DNA from: Gautieria morchelliformis
Lineage: Eukaryota > Basidiomycota > Agaricomycetes > Gomphales > Gomphaceae
DNA length: 64,000 bases
Reading direction: 5' to 3'
Assembly: GCA_015179125.1 (NCBI GenBank)
Contig: WHVA01000095.1
Coordinates: 1-64,000 of the forward strand
In this document: positions 1-10,964 of the stretch, piece after piece
Numbering within the stretch: position 1 is the stretch's first letter
Layout: each line of letters starts with the position of its first letter
Position numbers and translations under genes: made by a program
Notes under the pieces: generated by a model
Seen by the model: only the letters and a program-made list of their open reading frames with translations
Database searches by the model: none
What the model was told of the DNA's origin: nothing

Positions 1-1120
1 AACCAAATTGAGCACGAATTTGGTAATCGATTTATCCACAGTGACCTTGACCTATCTAGTGCAATCAGCTAAGCTACTGCTAAGTGATTCCCAGAACGTC
101 CACCACTGTTTTGGAACCCGTTGAACTAAACGTAAAACTGTGGTGTTAAACACAATTCTAAAGTTCAATCAGAGATTTGACTTTACAAGCACACGCAAGC
201 TTCGAAACTATTTTAACAGAGAACCCAATTAAGAAATTATACTCCGGTGAACAATCAGAATCAGTATTGGTACAGGAAGTGTAGCAATAGAGATTTAACT
301 GAACACGTGTAGTTCTTAGATTGTGCAATACTTTGTGAGGTCAAAGAATGTTATTAGGCGTCCAAGGGTCCAGATACTTTAAGGGGGAAAGCTACCTAGA
401 GTCTTAGGACCGCGGGTCGAGTGAATTAAAGACAACAATAATCCCCAAGACGTGAAAAGATAGTTCTGCGCTTGAACTCTTCCTCAGTTCGAGTATGTCA
501 CTATTCTTGTGGCTTTTCTGGTTTTCCAACTCAACAAACGTAGGATATTAACTCACTTACCCTGAGTTAGGTTAATATCTGCAGTGTGTTGATTGAATAA
601 CTAATAACCAAGTCTATTAGATCACTGCTCAGAGTGGTGTCTAATGGTACAGGATTACTAATCAGTTACTCTTAGTAATGTTGCTGTTCGCAGCGCAATT
701 ATTCAGAGCCTGCTGCAATTAAAATAGAGCACTCTTGTACTTCTCAGAGCCAATCAGAGTTGCTGCAATCTTAGACTGTAGCCAAGTCAGTGAGCCAGTA
801 CTTCGGTACAAGGCTGTGTTGAAGTCACACTTCAGTTACTCAAGGTATGAGTGGTTTGGGTGAAAGATGATTGATTGCTTCACTGCTAAAACTGCAGGCT
901 ATTTATACTGCATCTATCTAGCTTATGTAACTACTGCTAGGAACCTTGTAGAGGCTTCTACTACTGTGAAGAACCTTGTGGAAGCTTAGAGAAGCTTCAG
1001 GAAAGGTTTGGAAACTATTGGAAGGCTGTGGAAGGTTCTATTGCTATATTGGGTTAAAGTCACAGCTCTGTGACAGTAAAGCTAAGAGTATGTAAGAAAC
1101 TCCCATGCTCATGTGATTAT
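1..1120. other. No gene recognised
   Basis: AT-rich sequence with no long open frame and no recognisable protein. It is probably old repeat DNA beside the Helitron-like elements, but I could not match it to another copy in the window. Confidence 0.4.
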
Positions 1121-1182
1121 CAGGTGACGAAGGAAAGTCATGTGACTTCATGCTGGATTGAGGTCATGTGACTGTGTCATGT

Positions 1183-1317
1183 GATTGTCAGGTGACCGTA
1201 GATAATCAAGTGACTTTGAGGTCAGGTGATTGTCAGGTGACTGTAGATAATCAGGTGACTTTGAGGTCAGGTGATTGTCAGGTGACTGTGGATGATCAGG
1301 TGACTTTGAGCTGTTTT
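1183..1317. repeat. 45-bp tandem repeat, three units
   Basis: Three consecutive 45-bp units start at 1183, 1228 and 1273, each built from GATTGTCAGGTGACTGT-like and GATAATCAGGTGACTTT-like words. Flanking sequence from 1110 to 1350 has degenerate versions of the same GTGACT/ATGTGA words. No coding role is evident. Confidence 0.8.
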
Positions 1318-1508
1318 TGAGGTCATGTGATAGTCATGTGACCGTGGGGGATTCTTAGCTAAACTATCAAGAGATTGTTGTACCTTGTGGACCCAATGTG
1401 AGTGTAGCATAGAAATATTAATACAACCTTCCTTGAGGACATTTGAAACTAATTAACTACCTAATAAATGTTCATAAATAGGTAGCTACTTTGTGGACGA
1501 TCCCTAAC

Positions 1509-2190
1509 AATGCTACCTGTGAGGACACATTACGTGCGAGGACATGCTACCTGTGAGGACATGCTACCTGTTAGGACACGCTACCTGTGAGGACACGTTA
1601 TGTGTGGGGACACGCTACCTGTGAGGACACGTTACCTGTGGGGACATGCTACCTGTGAGGACACATTACATGTGGGGACACACTACCTGTGAGGACACGC
1701 TACCTGTGAGGACACGTTACCTGTGAGGACACGTTACCTGTGAGGACACGTTACCTGTGAGGACACGCTACCTGTGAGGACACGTTACCTGTGGGGACAT
1801 GCTACCTGTGAGGACACGTTACCTGTGGGGACATGCTACCTGTGAGGACACATTACATGTGGGGACACACTACCTGTGAGGACATGCTACCTGTGAGGAC
1901 ACGCTACCTGTGAGGACAACACGTTACATGTGAGGACACGTTACCTGTGGGGACATGCTACCTGTGAGGACACATTACATGTGGGGACACACTACCGGTG
2001 AGGACACGCTATCTGTGAGGACACGCTACCTGTGAGGACACATTATGTGTGAGGACACATTACGTGTGGGGACGCGCTACCTGTGAGGACACATTACGTG
2101 TGAGGACATGCTACCTGTGAGGACACATTATGTGTGAGGACATGCTACCTGTGAGGACACGTTACTGAGGACACACTACCTGTGAGGACA
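1509..2190. repeat. 17-bp minisatellite, array 1
   Basis: About 40 tandem copies of a 17-bp unit close to ACACGCTACCTGTGAGG. Variants are GTTACCTGTGGGG and ATTACGTGTGAGG. The array ends at a junction (about 2184) that is duplicated at about 4089, so the same minisatellite lies at the same relative place in the two Helitron-like elements. Confidence 0.9.
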
Positions 2191-2664
2191 TGCTATCCAA
2201 CTGCACTTTGGGTCTTCCCCCATTTCTGATTTTGGTATTGTTTCTGGTTCTGTGAGAGTGTCACCGGAGGATCAGCTGGCATATTGATATAACCACATTG
2301 TCAAAATTCTGGATCCCCAAGATCACTATTGGATCTATTTCACAATGCACAAGCTTTGAAACCTGTGGATTATGACAATAGGTGCAATCTTATAATCTCT
2401 GATGATTCAGTCAAGACCATTACCACTTTCATGTCTATAGTCACTGGGAGGGCCATCCCAGAGGTTGAGAGAGAGGTTTGCATGTTCGACTGTTCCATGG
2501 GTGCATACATGATTCATTATACTATATGAACAGGGATATATTTTGCATGATCCTATTTACCCTAATGCACTTGACCTTACTGATTCACTTGACCTTACTG
2601 ATGCATTTGACCTTACCGAGGCGTTTGACCTACACCCCCGCGCGAAGCGCGGGTACCCACCTAG
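2185..2664 (+). mobile_element. 3' end of upstream Helitron-like element (copy 1)
   Basis: The segment ends with a perfect 7-bp stem hairpin, CCCGCGC-GAA-GCGCGGG (2638-2654 approximately), then a short spacer and CTAG at 2661-2664 followed by T. That is the canonical Helitron 3' terminus: a GC hairpin about 10 nt before CTRR, with insertion before T. The same 480 bp recurs at 4089-4548. The 5' end of this copy was not found in the window. No Rep/helicase gene is present, so it is non-autonomous. Confidence 0.65.
2329..2529 (+). CDS. 66-codon ORF conserved in both Helitron-like copies
   Basis: A short open frame (MDLFHNAQALKPVDYDN...) with an equally open paralogue at 4231-4431. The two differ at only a few residues. 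It matches no family I recognise and could be a captured exon fragment or chance conservation between recent duplicates. Confidence 0.2.
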   Translation: MDLFHNAQALKPVDYDNRCNLIISDDSVKTITTFMSIVTGRAIPEVEREVCMFDCSMGAYMIHYTI

Positions 2665-3026
2665 TCTAAGAGTGAAACGGGCTCAGTGGGTTGTGGGCGC
2701 TGCTGACCAATGCTTGGTCAGCAGTTTGTCAGCGGAGCGGGAGTGGCGCAGCCGCAAGCCCCGGTCTGTTTAGGTCAGCGCTGAGTGGTGCAGCCGCGAG
2801 CTACAAACGCTGCGCAGCAGCGTTCCAGGTCACGTGACCGGTTCGCGACCATACGCAAGTGGTCCGTGCACGACCCTTCGCTTGGTATAAAGAGAGCGAT
2901 GCTGTGGAACCGCACTCCCCACTGGTGTCCTCCTGTGTTCTGGCTGTGGTGGGCTTACTACTGCTTTGGCTGGGGTCTTGGTGTCTTTCTGGGTGTTTCT
3001 GGGTGTCTCTGGGCTTCTTTGGCTGT

Positions 3027-3440
3027 GAATTGACACCAGCTTCTGCTTCAATGTCCTGTATATTTTTTGAAATTTTTTCGCAAATTGCTATCAATACACC
3101 TAACTTGCTAACCTTAATAATAGCCAACTTAAATATCCTGTACATTGTTTTGATATTTTTTCGCAAATGGATATCAATAACTTATACTGACTTTGCTCAA
3201 GTTGATAACAACTTCTGTTTTAATGTAGTGTGTTTTTTTATCTTTTTTTGAAAAATAAATATAGATATCAATGAATTATCCTGACTTTGCTAAAATTAAT
3301 ACCAGCTTCAGGTTAAATGTACTGTACATTTTTTGACATTTTTTCAAAAGGTAGATATCAATAAATTACCCTGACTTTGCTAAAATTAATAAGAACAGCT
3401 GCTTAAATGTGGTTTCTTTCCCTATTTTATATATGTCACA
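3027..3440. repeat. AT-rich degenerate tandem repeat (about 100-bp unit)
   Basis: About four diverged units each contain 'gatatcaataaattaccc', 'tgactttgct(a)a' and a TTTTTTGAAATTTTTT-like tract. It lies inside the downstream Helitron-like unit. Confidence 0.6.
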
Positions 3441-3464
3441 AAATAGATACTGATACATGTCCCT

Positions 3465-4100
3465 GATATGTGTGAGGACATGCTACCTGTGGGGACACGT
3501 TACCTGTGAGGACACGCTACGTTTGGGGACATGCTACCTGTGAGGACATGTTACATGTGGGGACACGCTACCTGTGAGGACACGCTACCTGTGGGGACAC
3601 GTTACCTGTGAGGACACGCTACGTTTGGGGACATGCTACCTGTGAGGACACGCTACCTGTGAGGACACATTACGTGTGAGGACACGTTGCGTGTGGGGAC
3701 ACACTACCTGTGAGGACACGTTACATTTGGGGACACACTACCTGTGAGGTCACGTTACGTGTGGGGACATGCTACCTGTGAGGACACACTACCTGTGAGG
3801 ACACGCTACCTGTGGGGACACATTACCTGTGAGGACACGCTAGGTTTGGGGACACGCTACCTGTGAGGACATGTTATGTGTGGGGACACACTACCTGTGA
3901 GGACACGCTACCTGTGAGGACACGCTACCTGTGAGGACACGCTACCTGTGAGGACACGCTACCTGTGAAGACATGCTACCTGTGAGGACACGCTACCTGT
4001 GGGGACATGTTACCTGTGAGGACACGCTACGTTTGGGGACACGCTACCTGTGAGGACACGCTACCTGTGAGGACACATTACGTGTGAGGACATGCTATCC
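3465..4100. repeat. 17-bp minisatellite, array 2
   Basis: Same unit as the array at 1509-2190, with an added local variant GCTACGTTTGGGGAC. It is followed by the same unique sequence that follows array 1. Confidence 0.9.
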
Positions 4101-4230
4101 AACTGCACTTTGGGTCTTCCCCCATTTCTGATTTTGGTATTGTTTCTGGTTCTGTGAGAGTGTCACCGGAGGATCAGCTGGCATATTGATGTAACCACAT
4201 TGTCAACATTCAGGATCCCCAAGATCACTA

Positions 4231-4431
4231 TTGGATCTATTTCACAATGCACAAGCTTTGAAACCTGTGGATTATGACAATAGGCGCAATCTTATAATCT
4301 CTGATGATTCAGTCAAGACCATTACCACTTTCATGTCTAGAGTCGCTGGGAGGCCCATCCCAGAGGTCAAGAGAGAGCTCTGCATGTTCGGCTGTTCCAT
4401 GGGTGCATACATGATTCATGATACTATATGA
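4231..4431 (+). CDS. 66-codon ORF, second copy
   Basis: Paralogue of the ORF at 2329-2529 at a spacing of 1902 bp, with no frameshift between them. The function is unknown, and it may be non-coding. Confidence 0.2.
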   Translation: MDLFHNAQALKPVDYDNRRNLIISDDSVKTITTFMSRVAGRPIPEVKRELCMFGCSMGAYMIHDTI

Positions 4432-4811
4432 ACAGGGATATATTTTGCATGATTCTATTTACCCCAATGCACTTGACCTTACTGATGCATTTGACCTTAC
4501 CAAGGCGTTTGACCTACGCCCCCGCGCGAAGCGCGGGTACCCACCTAGTTACTACTTAAATCCAATGATTTAAACATGGAAATACCATAATAACTCACTG
4601 CAATTACATGATATGCACACTGAAATAAACTCACAGGTATGAACACTTTTCCACTGAAAACAATTCAGTGGCTTTATCTTGGAAACTCAGTGGATTATGC
4701 ACAGAATGCAGTGATTTAGCCACTGAAATTTCAATGGTTGAAACTAAAGGTTTTCAGTGGTTCCGCTATCCACAGTGGGACATGTCACATGTCCCACCAC
4801 ATTCATGCCAT

Positions 4812-5586
4812 CAGGGCTGTCCACGAGTCAACCTGCAGGTTACCTGGACTTGGACTCGCAGGTTTGGCAGCTTCCAGAAGTGGAACCTGGACTTGACCTG
4901 AGTTTTTCTGCAGGTTGACTTGGAACCACAGGTTAAACCTGCGGGTGACTTGCGGTGACTTGCCGGATTATTCCGAGCTGACTCACCCCGTGTGAGTGCA
5001 TGATGCGTCTCCTCCCGTGAGGATGGCCCTCCTCCATGGAAAGACACGGCCCAGGTCCCTGGCCAGGTGCAGATCATATGAACAGACAGCGAGTCACATG
5101 GTCTGTTCGGACTCGCAGGTCTGCACAACTGATGACCCTACATAGGTCAATCAGTGGGCAACAATGCCGCCACATCGGTGTGGAGGAACAGGCATACTCG
5201 CAGATCACCTGAGATCTGCAAGTTCTCTACCGGTTCATGTTTTTTCTTTCTGTGTTTCAGGTCTCTATTCAATTGTCTAGTAGTTAAGGAAGTCAACCCT
5301 GTAATCCATTGTGGAGGAACCGGCATACTTGCAGATACCTGAGATGACCGACTTCTCTACTCCAGAAGGAGGTAATAGTAGTTGAATGACATGTAAATGA
5401 CATGAATTCTTGGCATTTAAGGCTTGCAGGTCTGCGAGTCACCTGCGGAATTCCAAAGGCCAAACCTGGACTTGGCAGGTTTTTAGGTGCCAGGTCACCT
5501 GGACTTGTGGGAGTTGGATCTGCAGGTTAAAATCGCAGGTTGAACTGTGAGTCACCTGCAGGAACCTGGACTCGTGGACAGCCCTG
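4812..5586. mobile_element. Complete non-autonomous hAT-type element
   Basis: Perfect 18-bp terminal inverted repeats: CAGGGCTGTCCACGAGTC at the left end and its reverse complement ending at 5586. They are flanked by a perfect 8-bp target-site duplication CATGCCAT (4804-4811 and 5587-5594). CAGGG termini and 8-bp duplications are hAT hallmarks. Both subterminal regions are crowded with GCAGGT/ACCTG words, as in hAT transposase-binding sites. No transposase frame is present in the 775 bp. Related unoccupied sites (ACATTCACGCCAT) occur near 11,718 and 22,065. Confidence 0.9.
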
Positions 5587-5689
5587 CATGCCATTAGCAA
5601 CTGATCGTAGACTCGAACCCAGTCCAATGAAGGTACACGATCGGAGATAGTCATCCGATGTCTATTTTCTCGAGTCTAAACTGATCGTA

Positions 5690-6760
5690 GCGGCGGCAGC
5701 TGCCGCTCTGTCCCCGACTCTCTCCCTGCAGAATTTATGTAAAAGACGGACTTTTTCAGTCCAGCCTAACTTTTTTTCTTCTTTGTTTGTACTGCTGCCG
5801 TCTGCATGATGGTATGCATTGACGCTAACTGAGTCGTTAACCTGGGGAATGTCATGGCTCAACAAAGTGACGGTAGACATTGGACAATGCGAAGAAACGA
5901 GGAAAGTCAATCTTAGAACTAATGATGACACCGACCAGCGTCCGCCCAAGAGGAAGACAGGGAGGGTTAGAACAATGAAAAACACTGACCTCCAAGTACA
6001 GGAATCCACCCAGTAATACGTGGGCGACATCTGACGTCATACAACAGCAGGTGGAAAGAACAAACGTCCGACGACAAGACAGGCGAAACGCAGTCAAGGA
6101 AAGGAAAGGATGCGCTACGCAAAAAAAAGCAGGACGAAGAGAGCCAAAGAATGCAGAAGGGCGCCGCGCGGGGAACAGACCCAGAAAAGGAAGCCGTCTG
6201 TTACCTACAGCGAAAGAAGAAACGTGCACCTCAAAAAACCCGGAAGACCGCGTCACAGGCCTGCAAGCGCGGCCCCTGCCAAGGAGCACGCTCCTCTCCA
6301 ACCATACCAAGAACGGGGGGAATCACTCCGAAGCAATCCAGAGCAGAGGCAACCGAGGACTCGACGAAAGAGGGAAGGGCATCGGAGGGGAAGGGTGGCC
6401 GGGACAACGGGCAATGGACGGGCAATTTGGATGAAGTTTTGGGCTGGTAGACGGACAACCGTGACGACCTGCAAGTGGACACTATACCGCGTCAAGACTC
6501 TTTCAACAGGGAAAGATGTGATCTATACAGCTTCCAGGGACCGATTCAAACGGTTTTCCATTTCAGACTCACAAGGCTGTGGCATTACATCAGAAAATCA
6601 TTCCAAACAAACGCTCCCGGTGAATCGGCGTTGATGTCCGAGTCAACGGCCATTTTATTCTGCAAATGATGCGAGGGATGTCACTACAGCCAGTTCCCAC
6701 ACAATCGAGCGACACGCAAAAATAGCAATTAGCGCCAGGATATATATAGAGAGCGACTCG
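5690..6760. repeat. Composite repeat module V, copy 1
   Basis: Closely similar to 11,725-12,797. Both strands carry frames of about 130-170 codons, none matching a known family. The high open-frame density in several frames suggests base composition rather than coding. A 'tatatatagag' word lies at its right end, just before module X. Confidence 0.6.
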
Positions 6761-7238
6761 AGCGAGGGTTTATGAAACGCAGCGGGCGTGTGCATAGTAA
6801 GTCACGTCTCACATCTCAATGGTCGCCCCCAACTGTGGGATTGGTCTGGCTGTCAACGTTCAACCCTCACTCTCACTTCAGTGCGCCAACCGACTTGTCC
6901 TTGCTGAGCGCATGTTGAGCGGCAGGTACTTGTGCCTGGCTTTTAGTGATGTATTTGCGAGGGCAAGGCCACCAAGCCTTGTCCCAGCGTTCGGTGTAGG
7001 AGGTGGGACAGGTCCTCTTATCGCCCAGAGGAATTCCTGGAATGGAGGAAGCGGGTCTGGTGGTGGAGGTGATGGCACCAGGCGCAGTTCAACCTGTACC
7101 GGCGGGTGGTCGACGAACCACCAGTCTCCACACTGTGTGAATGATGAACGGAAACACTGTCGGCATTTTGTAGACATCGACATACCAATCTGTCCTCACC
7201 TCTCGGACGGGGCATCCTGTCGAACTTTTCGTGGATGA
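6761..7238 (+). repeat. Module X, copy 1 (TATA-headed cassette)
   Basis: First of four copies (also 9581, 12,798 and 14,130). Each begins with a TATA-like word; here it is degenerate (TTTATGAAA, about 6769-6777). Each then has a GTGTGCAT.GTGAGAGTCAC stretch and a conserved 400-bp body. Here a frame continues past the end of X into the hypothetical spliced gene downstream. Confidence 0.65.
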
Positions 7239-7321
7239 TCAGGATTCTCTGATTGCACGCGAACTGACCCATATGCCTTTGGTAGGGGGGAAAAAAAACC
7301 TCAGCTTGCTCACCACTTGCC

Positions 7322-7906
7322 AAGGAGCTGGAGTGCGACCCTCTTGCATTTGCATCCCTGTCTGGCAAACTCGACGCGATCCAGCACCTCAAAAGACATG
7401 CGAAGGAGACCCGTGAGGAGGAGAAGGAGCAGACTAAAGAGGTAAGTGTTATGGTGATCAATATATTATAGGACTCACATGTCCCAGGTCCAGAATGCAT
7501 CCCGAGAGGCCGGGGAGACCATGCGGCTCGGGATGATGACCGGTCACCGAGACCGCAATAAACGGTCACGCCCGTCCTCATCTTCCGATTCAGAGAGTGG
7601 GAAGGAGAATGACAGTGGGCCTAGCAATCCCTACATGGCTCCGCGCAACAAGGTAGGTGAATGGTGGAAGGCAGTCGCCACAATGATCCAGGAAGAGGGG
7701 CTCTGCTTGAACCGAGAAGCAGAGACCTTGAAGAATAAGGTGACATCGCTCCTGGGATGGGTAGAGGTAAGCTGCCCCACCTTGGGAGGAGCAACACTCT
7801 GCGATGAGGTCACATAACGTCCATCGAAACTGTCTTGCAGATCACACAGCCTGGGGAGGGCTGGGTCACCAAGGAGGTGCGGAAGATTGGGGTGGGAAGT
7901 GCGTAA
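7322..7906 (+). CDS. Hypothetical spliced gene (5' end unresolved)
   Basis: Three exons fit one frame: up to 7441, 7488-7766 and 7841-7906. They are joined by GT-AG introns 7442-7487 (46 nt) and 7767-7840 (74 nt), both phase 0 (exon 2 is exactly 93 codons), ending at TAA 7904-7906. The product has a charged, possibly coiled-coil stretch (KETREEEKEQTKE), a basic/Ser-rich nuclear-signal-like patch (NKRSRPSSSSDSESGKE), then a mixed C-terminal region. No known domain was recognised. The upstream exon may lie in module X, whose frame reads HPVELFVDDQDSL just before. Unit 2 lacks this segment. Confidence 0.45.
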
Positions 7907-7930
7907 TCTGCCCTCATGGCATGTGGCAAC

Positions 7931-8637
7931 TGTAAGGGCAACCCTGAGTGGTTGTGGAGATCACACTACTACACAACTGACAAGGGGAAATCCAAAGTAT
8001 GTATAAATGAACAGAGTATACAAGAGAGGGGATTCTCACCTGACAAGGGGAAATCCAAAGAGAAAAGTCTAAGGACCCCCAATGTCAGCGAGCCCGTATT
8101 ATACTACGCTGCGCAGCCAGGGACAACACTTGGCACCCACCATCAACCCTGCATCCTCCTGACCTGCCTGACCCTTTATCGACCCTTGATGCCATCTATT
8201 ACGCGAGTCGCTTGATTTCCAACACTGTTCCGAGAGTGGAAGTCGGAAATTGGAGTGGAACTGGCAAGGCGAACAGAACTGGTGGAAGTTCTCCCAGAAG
8301 CAGAATCATTTCCGAAAGCGGAGGCGGAGATGGAATCGGAACTGGAAGCGGAGTCGGAAATGGAGTCGGAACTGGGTGTGGTGTCGGAACTGGAAATGGA
8401 AAACAGGGTGTCCCCTGACATCACCCCCCCTCTAGCGTGCTGCGTCCTCGAAGCATGGGACATGAGGGATTGAAATGCCAGCGAGTGGATTCGGCGAGGG
8501 GCACCGGGGTGTGTCCTATAGAACTCACGGAGTTTGTCTGGAGCGGAAACATCTTGCTCCGGGACCCACAAATTCTCCTCATACCCATACCCTTCCCATT
8601 TCACGAGGAATTGGAGTCGTCCTCACACAAACCAGCA
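7931..8637 (-). mobile_element. Truncated chromovirus: pol C-terminus plus 3' LTR
   Basis: On the minus strand this is the end of pol followed by a complete 490-bp LTR (7931-8420, TGT...ACA), of the same family as elements B, C and D. The pol part (8421-8637) encodes the chromodomain end (KWEGYGYEENLWVPEQDV) and stops abruptly at about 8637. The rest of the element is missing. Confidence 0.85.
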
Positions 8638-8689
8638 TTTTGGTATTAATATGCTACATGGGACGTCAACCCTCTAGTTGAACGTTTGA

Positions 8690-9580
8690 CCACCCCAGTC
8701 AAACTTTCCCGATATCATAGCGATCGATAGGAATCTCTCAAGACTACCCTGATCATGCACTTGTGATGCCCGATGGGGAGATTGTGCCACGAGTGTATGC
8801 CTCGGAGTGGGCAGTGCGGAGGGTGTTGGCGGGGATACTGGTAGAAGCGAACAACGTAATGGCGCCATTGTGGTGCGCTGGGAAGAAGGGGGGAGAGGTG
8901 ATGTGGTGGGGGGGCAGACTGGCACGGGGCAGCGACTCGGAGGTCAAGTTGGAGGGAGACAGACACGGAGCTCGTCATGCCTACCTCTCTGCCCTGCATG
9001 CACACCTTACAGTAGTGTTCTTCACATGCGATTCATAGCTTATCGAAGGATTACAAATCCCATCGAGCTCCACCGGTTTTCCGAGATCGCGCATAGTAAG
9101 TGACAGTGCTGACAAGAGTTCCTGTAATAATGAGATCGATTTTTTTACAAGTTGAATATGTCGTCGCTCCTATATATGGAGAACAAGTCATCAGATTTTC
9201 AAGCTTCGATGGGCCGGTCGAACCTGTCCGTCAGGACCATATTCGCGTGCATGTCCATGTGCAAAGCCAGCCTGTAAATGCCGTCACTGAGCAAGATTGA
9301 ACCTGAAATGCTTATATCTGGGTCCGGCAGTCATATCTTCTTACAACCCATGTCTCTCGCCCGGCGGTAGGGAATGTGAGCCCCTGCATTGTCCGTCACA
9401 AAACGAACAGGTAGTACACACGAATCGGGAAGATAGGTACGATGTTACAGAGCAGCATGCTAAATCGGGAAGAAACGACAATGAAGATGAAAGAAAGGGT
9501 GTGGAGGAGTGACCTAAAGCGTGCTGGATCTAGGGGAGAGTGTGAGACCGGTGTAGCCCACAGGAGTCTAACGGTATTGA
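8690..9580. repeat. Composite repeat module Y, copy 1
   Basis: Nearly identical to 13,292-14,110. It contains the 92-codon frame annotated separately and a following 'tcgtcgctcctatatatgg' stretch. It joins directly to module X copy 2. Confidence 0.65.
8763..9038 (+). CDS. Conserved hypothetical ORF in module Y, copy 1
   Basis: Open frame reading PRVYASEWAVRRVLAGILVE ... HAYLSALHAHL ... FFTCDS. The paralogue at 13,268-13,609 keeps the frame and stop with about five amino-acid changes and no indel. No family recognised. The opposite strand is also open, so coding is unproven. Confidence 0.3.
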   Translation: MMPDGEIVPRVYASEWAVRRVLAGILVEANNVMAPLWCAGKKGGEVMWWGGRLARGSDSEVKLEGDRHGARHAYLSALHAHLTVVFFTCDS

Positions 9581-10060
9581 GAGCGGGGTTTATAAAACGC
9601 AGCGGGCGTGTGCGTGGTGAGAGTCACAATGCGTCACGTCTCAATCGTCCAGCTCCCAACTGTGGGATTGGTCTGGCTGTAAACCCTCGCTCTCACTTCA
9701 GTGCGCCAACCGACTTGTGTTTGCTGAGCTCATGTTGAGCGGCAGGTACTCGTGCCTGGCTATTACTGTTCGTTTGCGAGGGCAAGGCCACTAAGCCCTG
9801 CCCCAGCGTTCGTGTAGGAGGTGGAACAGGTCCGCTTATCGCCAGGAGGAATATATGGAATGGAGGAAGCGGGTCTGGTCGAGGTGATGGCACCGGGCGA
9901 GGTTCCACCTGTACCGGCGGGTGGTCGACGATGAACCACCAGTCTCCAAGCTGTGTGAATGATGAGTGGAAACACTGTCGGCACATTGTAGACATCGACA
10001 TACCAATCTGTCCTCACCTCTCAGACGGGGCATCCTGCCCAACTTTTTGTTCTTGGACAG
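9581..10060 (+). repeat. Module X, copy 2
   Basis: Begins with a TATA-like TTTATAAAA at 9589-9597 followed by the conserved cassette. It diverges from the other copies after about 10,040. Confidence 0.65.
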
Positions 10061-10154
10061 GGTATCCCTGAAAGAGTTCTATCAGCCACCACGATCTGTC
10101 AGCATATGAATGTACAAGGCATTTCCAGGAAAACAGCATAGACAACACATCAAA

Positions 10155-10697
10155 CTAGGGCACAAGTGGATGTGTATCACGCAACAAGCTCCTTAACGGA
10201 GCTGGGCGGTAACAGATTACAGGACGTACAGTAATTTGTTTGTCCGCGAAAAATCCAAACCGTAGGGTCACCGCCTCTTGGATTTCCGCCCGACGGAGCC
10301 GCTGTTGAGGTGATCCTAAGATCGCCGCGGTTATCAGGATGGCCCACGGGAGGTTCCAGGTGGAATCTGGCAGTGAGTTGAGCCCAACAGAAGCGCGTTG
10401 GGCGATGGCCCGAGCTGACGAGGTCGACAGTATGAACAACGTGACGCGATTTGGGGCAAAAAATACGTGCTCACGGTTGTGCTTCCTCATGAGTTCAAAC
10501 TCGTATGCTAGGTGCTTGGCGGGGTAGAAGCTCCTGTTATCAGGAGGAGCTTCGGGGCTGGGTGATTTGGGTACGTGTGATTGCACCTGAGACGGGAATC
10601 CTCCGTCATGTCGATTGTCGCCATACAATGTGGCGACTGGTGGCAGTATCCATGGTTCAAAATTGAACTGTACATATGGGACGATACCGGCGATCAA
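10155..10697 (-). CDS. Forkhead-like (winged-helix) ORF, partial
   Basis: A 180-codon frame. The C-terminal half reads LPWAILITAAILGSPQQRL then RRAEIQEAVTLRFGFFADK. That resembles the first two helices of a forkhead domain (pattern: Y..LI..AI..SP..RL.L..IY......F.FF). The recognition-helix part (W.NSIRH.LS) is not visible downstream, so the domain is truncated or misassigned. The N-terminal half is Pro/Ser-rich. It lies between modules X and Z of unit 1 and is absent from unit 2. It could also be a chance frame. Confidence 0.3.
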   Translation of the reverse strand: MIAGIVPYVQFNFEPWILPPVATLYGDNRHDGGFPSQVQSHVPKSPSPEAPPDNRSFYPAKHLAYEFELMRKHNREHVFFAPNRVTLFILSTSSARAIAQRASVGLNSLPDSTWNLPWAILITAAILGSPQQRLRRAEIQEAVTLRFGFFADKQITVRPVICYRPAPLRSLLRDTHPLVP

Positions 10698-10964
10698 TTT
10701 ATAACGCAGGAAAGGAGAAAAGGAGTGATGAAGTATTAAGAGATGAGTTAATCAGTACAATATCCGTGATGCTGACCAACGCCACCCGGGACTCCTGATG
10801 GTTCAGGTGGGGCGCACCGCGCCACAGGCAAATAAAAACAGAAGGGAAAGGAGCACAAAGGTATTGCGGCGTGAAGTTAAGATGACACCAGAGAATGTAA
10901 AACCTGATGGTGAGTACTAAACAGCCACTCACCATGGCCATATCGATGGTGGAACCGTCAATCG

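Larger units (their letters stand above)
2665..4548 (+). mobile_element. Helitron-like non-autonomous element (copy 2)
   Basis: It starts with TC immediately after the CTAG of copy 1 and ends with the same hairpin and CTAG (4545-4548) followed by T, giving an 1884-bp unit. A perfect 10-bp palindrome CTGCTGACCA/TGGTCAGCAG lies about 40 nt inside the 5' end. Contents: a GC-rich 5' part, an AT-rich degenerate tandem repeat, minisatellite array 2 and the 66-codon ORF. No Rep or helicase frame is seen. Direct abutment of two copies suggests a rolling-circle concatemer. Plain tandem duplication is the alternative. Confidence 0.6.

Noticed and set aside
2638-2654. GC hairpin as a transcription terminator
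   Set aside because: No gene ends there, no T-run follows, and the CTAG plus T context and second copy fit a Helitron end better.
1509-4100. CRISPR-like appearance of regularly repeated 17-bp units
   Set aside because: Units are contiguous and variable with no unique spacers; this is an ordinary minisatellite in eukaryotic DNA.
5852-6310. 152-codon minus-strand frame in module V, also open at 11,886-12,350
   Set aside because: Both strands and several frames are open at once, no domain is visible, and the C-terminal parts change frame between copies; more likely composition than coding.
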